A stretch of DNA of 64,000 bases from Gemmata palustris (lineage in GTDB: Bacteria > Planctomycetota > Planctomycetia > Gemmatales > Gemmataceae), in the NCBI RefSeq assembly GCF_017939745.1, contig NZ_JAGKQQ010000001.1, positions 3,100,001 to 3,164,000 on the forward strand. The letters run 5' to 3'. Of this stretch, positions 63,755-64,000 are shown piece by piece. The notes beneath the pieces were generated by a model. The model did not search any database. It was not told the origin of the DNA and was given only the letters and a program-made list of their open reading frames with translations. How positions within the stretch are numbered: position 1 is the stretch's first letter; each line of letters begins with the position of its first letter. The position numbers and the translations under genes are program-made.

Positions 63755-64000
63755 ATGAGCGCCCGTGATTTTCCGCCCACTGCGCAGCTCCTTCAACTCC
63801 AGCCCGCGCTCGATCTCCCCGCGCCCGACGCCCAAACACCGGCGAACCCCGCGGACGTCGGCACCATCCGCAACTGGACCGGCGAAGCCGGCCTGCCGCC
63901 GGAAGCGAGCCTCGAGCCGGCGATCTTAATTGACCACCTGCGCGCTTCCGACCCCGCCACCGCCGCCAAACTGCGGGACGCGCTCGACCGCTTCCCGCCG
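63755..64000 (+). CDS. 5' part of a hypothetical gene cut by the window end
   Basis: An open frame from ATG 63755 to the last base, 82 codons without stop: MSARDFPPTAQLLQLQPALD, a Pro/Ala-rich linker, then TIRNWTGEAGLPPEASLEPA and a helical segment LRASDPATAAKLRDALDRF. No motif is recognisable in this part. Codon use is typical of the region, so it is probably a real gene continuing beyond the window. Confidence 0.55.
   Translation, partial: MSARDFPPTAQLLQLQPALDLPAPDAQTPANPADVGTIRNWTGEAGLPPEASLEPAILIDHLRASDPATAAKLRDALDRFPP

Overview
This is G+C-rich chromosomal DNA from a planctomycete, most likely a Gemmata-like member of the Gemmataceae. Supporting signs are two tandem members of a family that is very abundant in Gemmata (15113-16445), a Tat-exported DUF1501 protein, a PQQ-like propeller protein, PEP-CTERM-like sorting with its ExeA-type ATPase, a split PDZ/trypsin-like 'CGGP' protein, a very long TPR protein, a kinase-TPR fusion, and a secreted protein carrying the VEALE-R-PA type N-terminal motif. 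I recognised no rRNA, tRNA, transposase, integrase or CRISPR array. Some 45 protein-coding genes can be supported, together with several broken ones.

Layout. 1-6.1 kb: a membrane CPBP protease, an FHA-GAF-sigma54 activator, and a four-gene minus-strand operon ending in an RluA-type pseudouridine synthase. 6.2-18.6 kb: an accessory-looking stretch. It has a cupin gene, an internally deleted aldo/keto reductase, an AraC regulator whose upstream block matches the one before the cupin gene, a propeller protein, a frameshifted DUF1254 gene, a YebC/YeeN protein and the paralog pair. It is punctuated by three partial copies of the 3' end of ygiQ, all in the orientation of the intact ygiQ at its right edge and all starting at about the same codon. 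18.9-27.3 kb: a secreted protein with thioester-like motifs and a PEP-CTERM-like tail, DUF4380, NUDIX, a CBS-SpoIIE phosphatase and a 1401-residue TPR protein. 27.6-29.9 kb: two adjacent trypsin-like genes, both carrying several small indels. 30.6-33.7 kb: an exopolysaccharide/exosortase-type pair (ExeA-like ATPase and a BY-kinase-like protein) and a TPR protein.

34-44.3 kb: a PBP4-type D,D-carboxypeptidase, a zeta-toxin-like kinase overlapping a small putative antitoxin, and class I ribonucleotide reductase nrdA-nrdB behind a cobalamin riboswitch, with a very large palindrome between the two nrd genes; then small secreted or zinc-ribbon proteins and DUF1501. 44.7-54.2 kb: PepSY, alpha/beta hydrolase, MsrB plus aldo/keto reductase, GNAT, tRNA-dihydrouridine synthase, a six-PAS hybrid histidine kinase and PaiB. 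54.4-64 kb: small genes, a Tat-exported terpene-cyclase-like repeat protein, a LysR regulator, a Ser/Thr kinase-TPR protein, a degenerate matrixin-like surface protein and one gene cut by the window end.

How parts may fit together. The riboswitch would shut off the B12-independent ribonucleotide reductase when cobalamin is present, which predicts a B12-dependent class II enzyme elsewhere. The ExeA-like ATPase, the BY-kinase-like protein and the PEP-CTERM-like protein probably belong to one surface-sorting and polysaccharide system. Many gene ends carry long, near-perfect palindromes, some of which fall into sequence families. The most unusual structure is the array of displaced ygiQ 3' ends separated by unrelated cargo.
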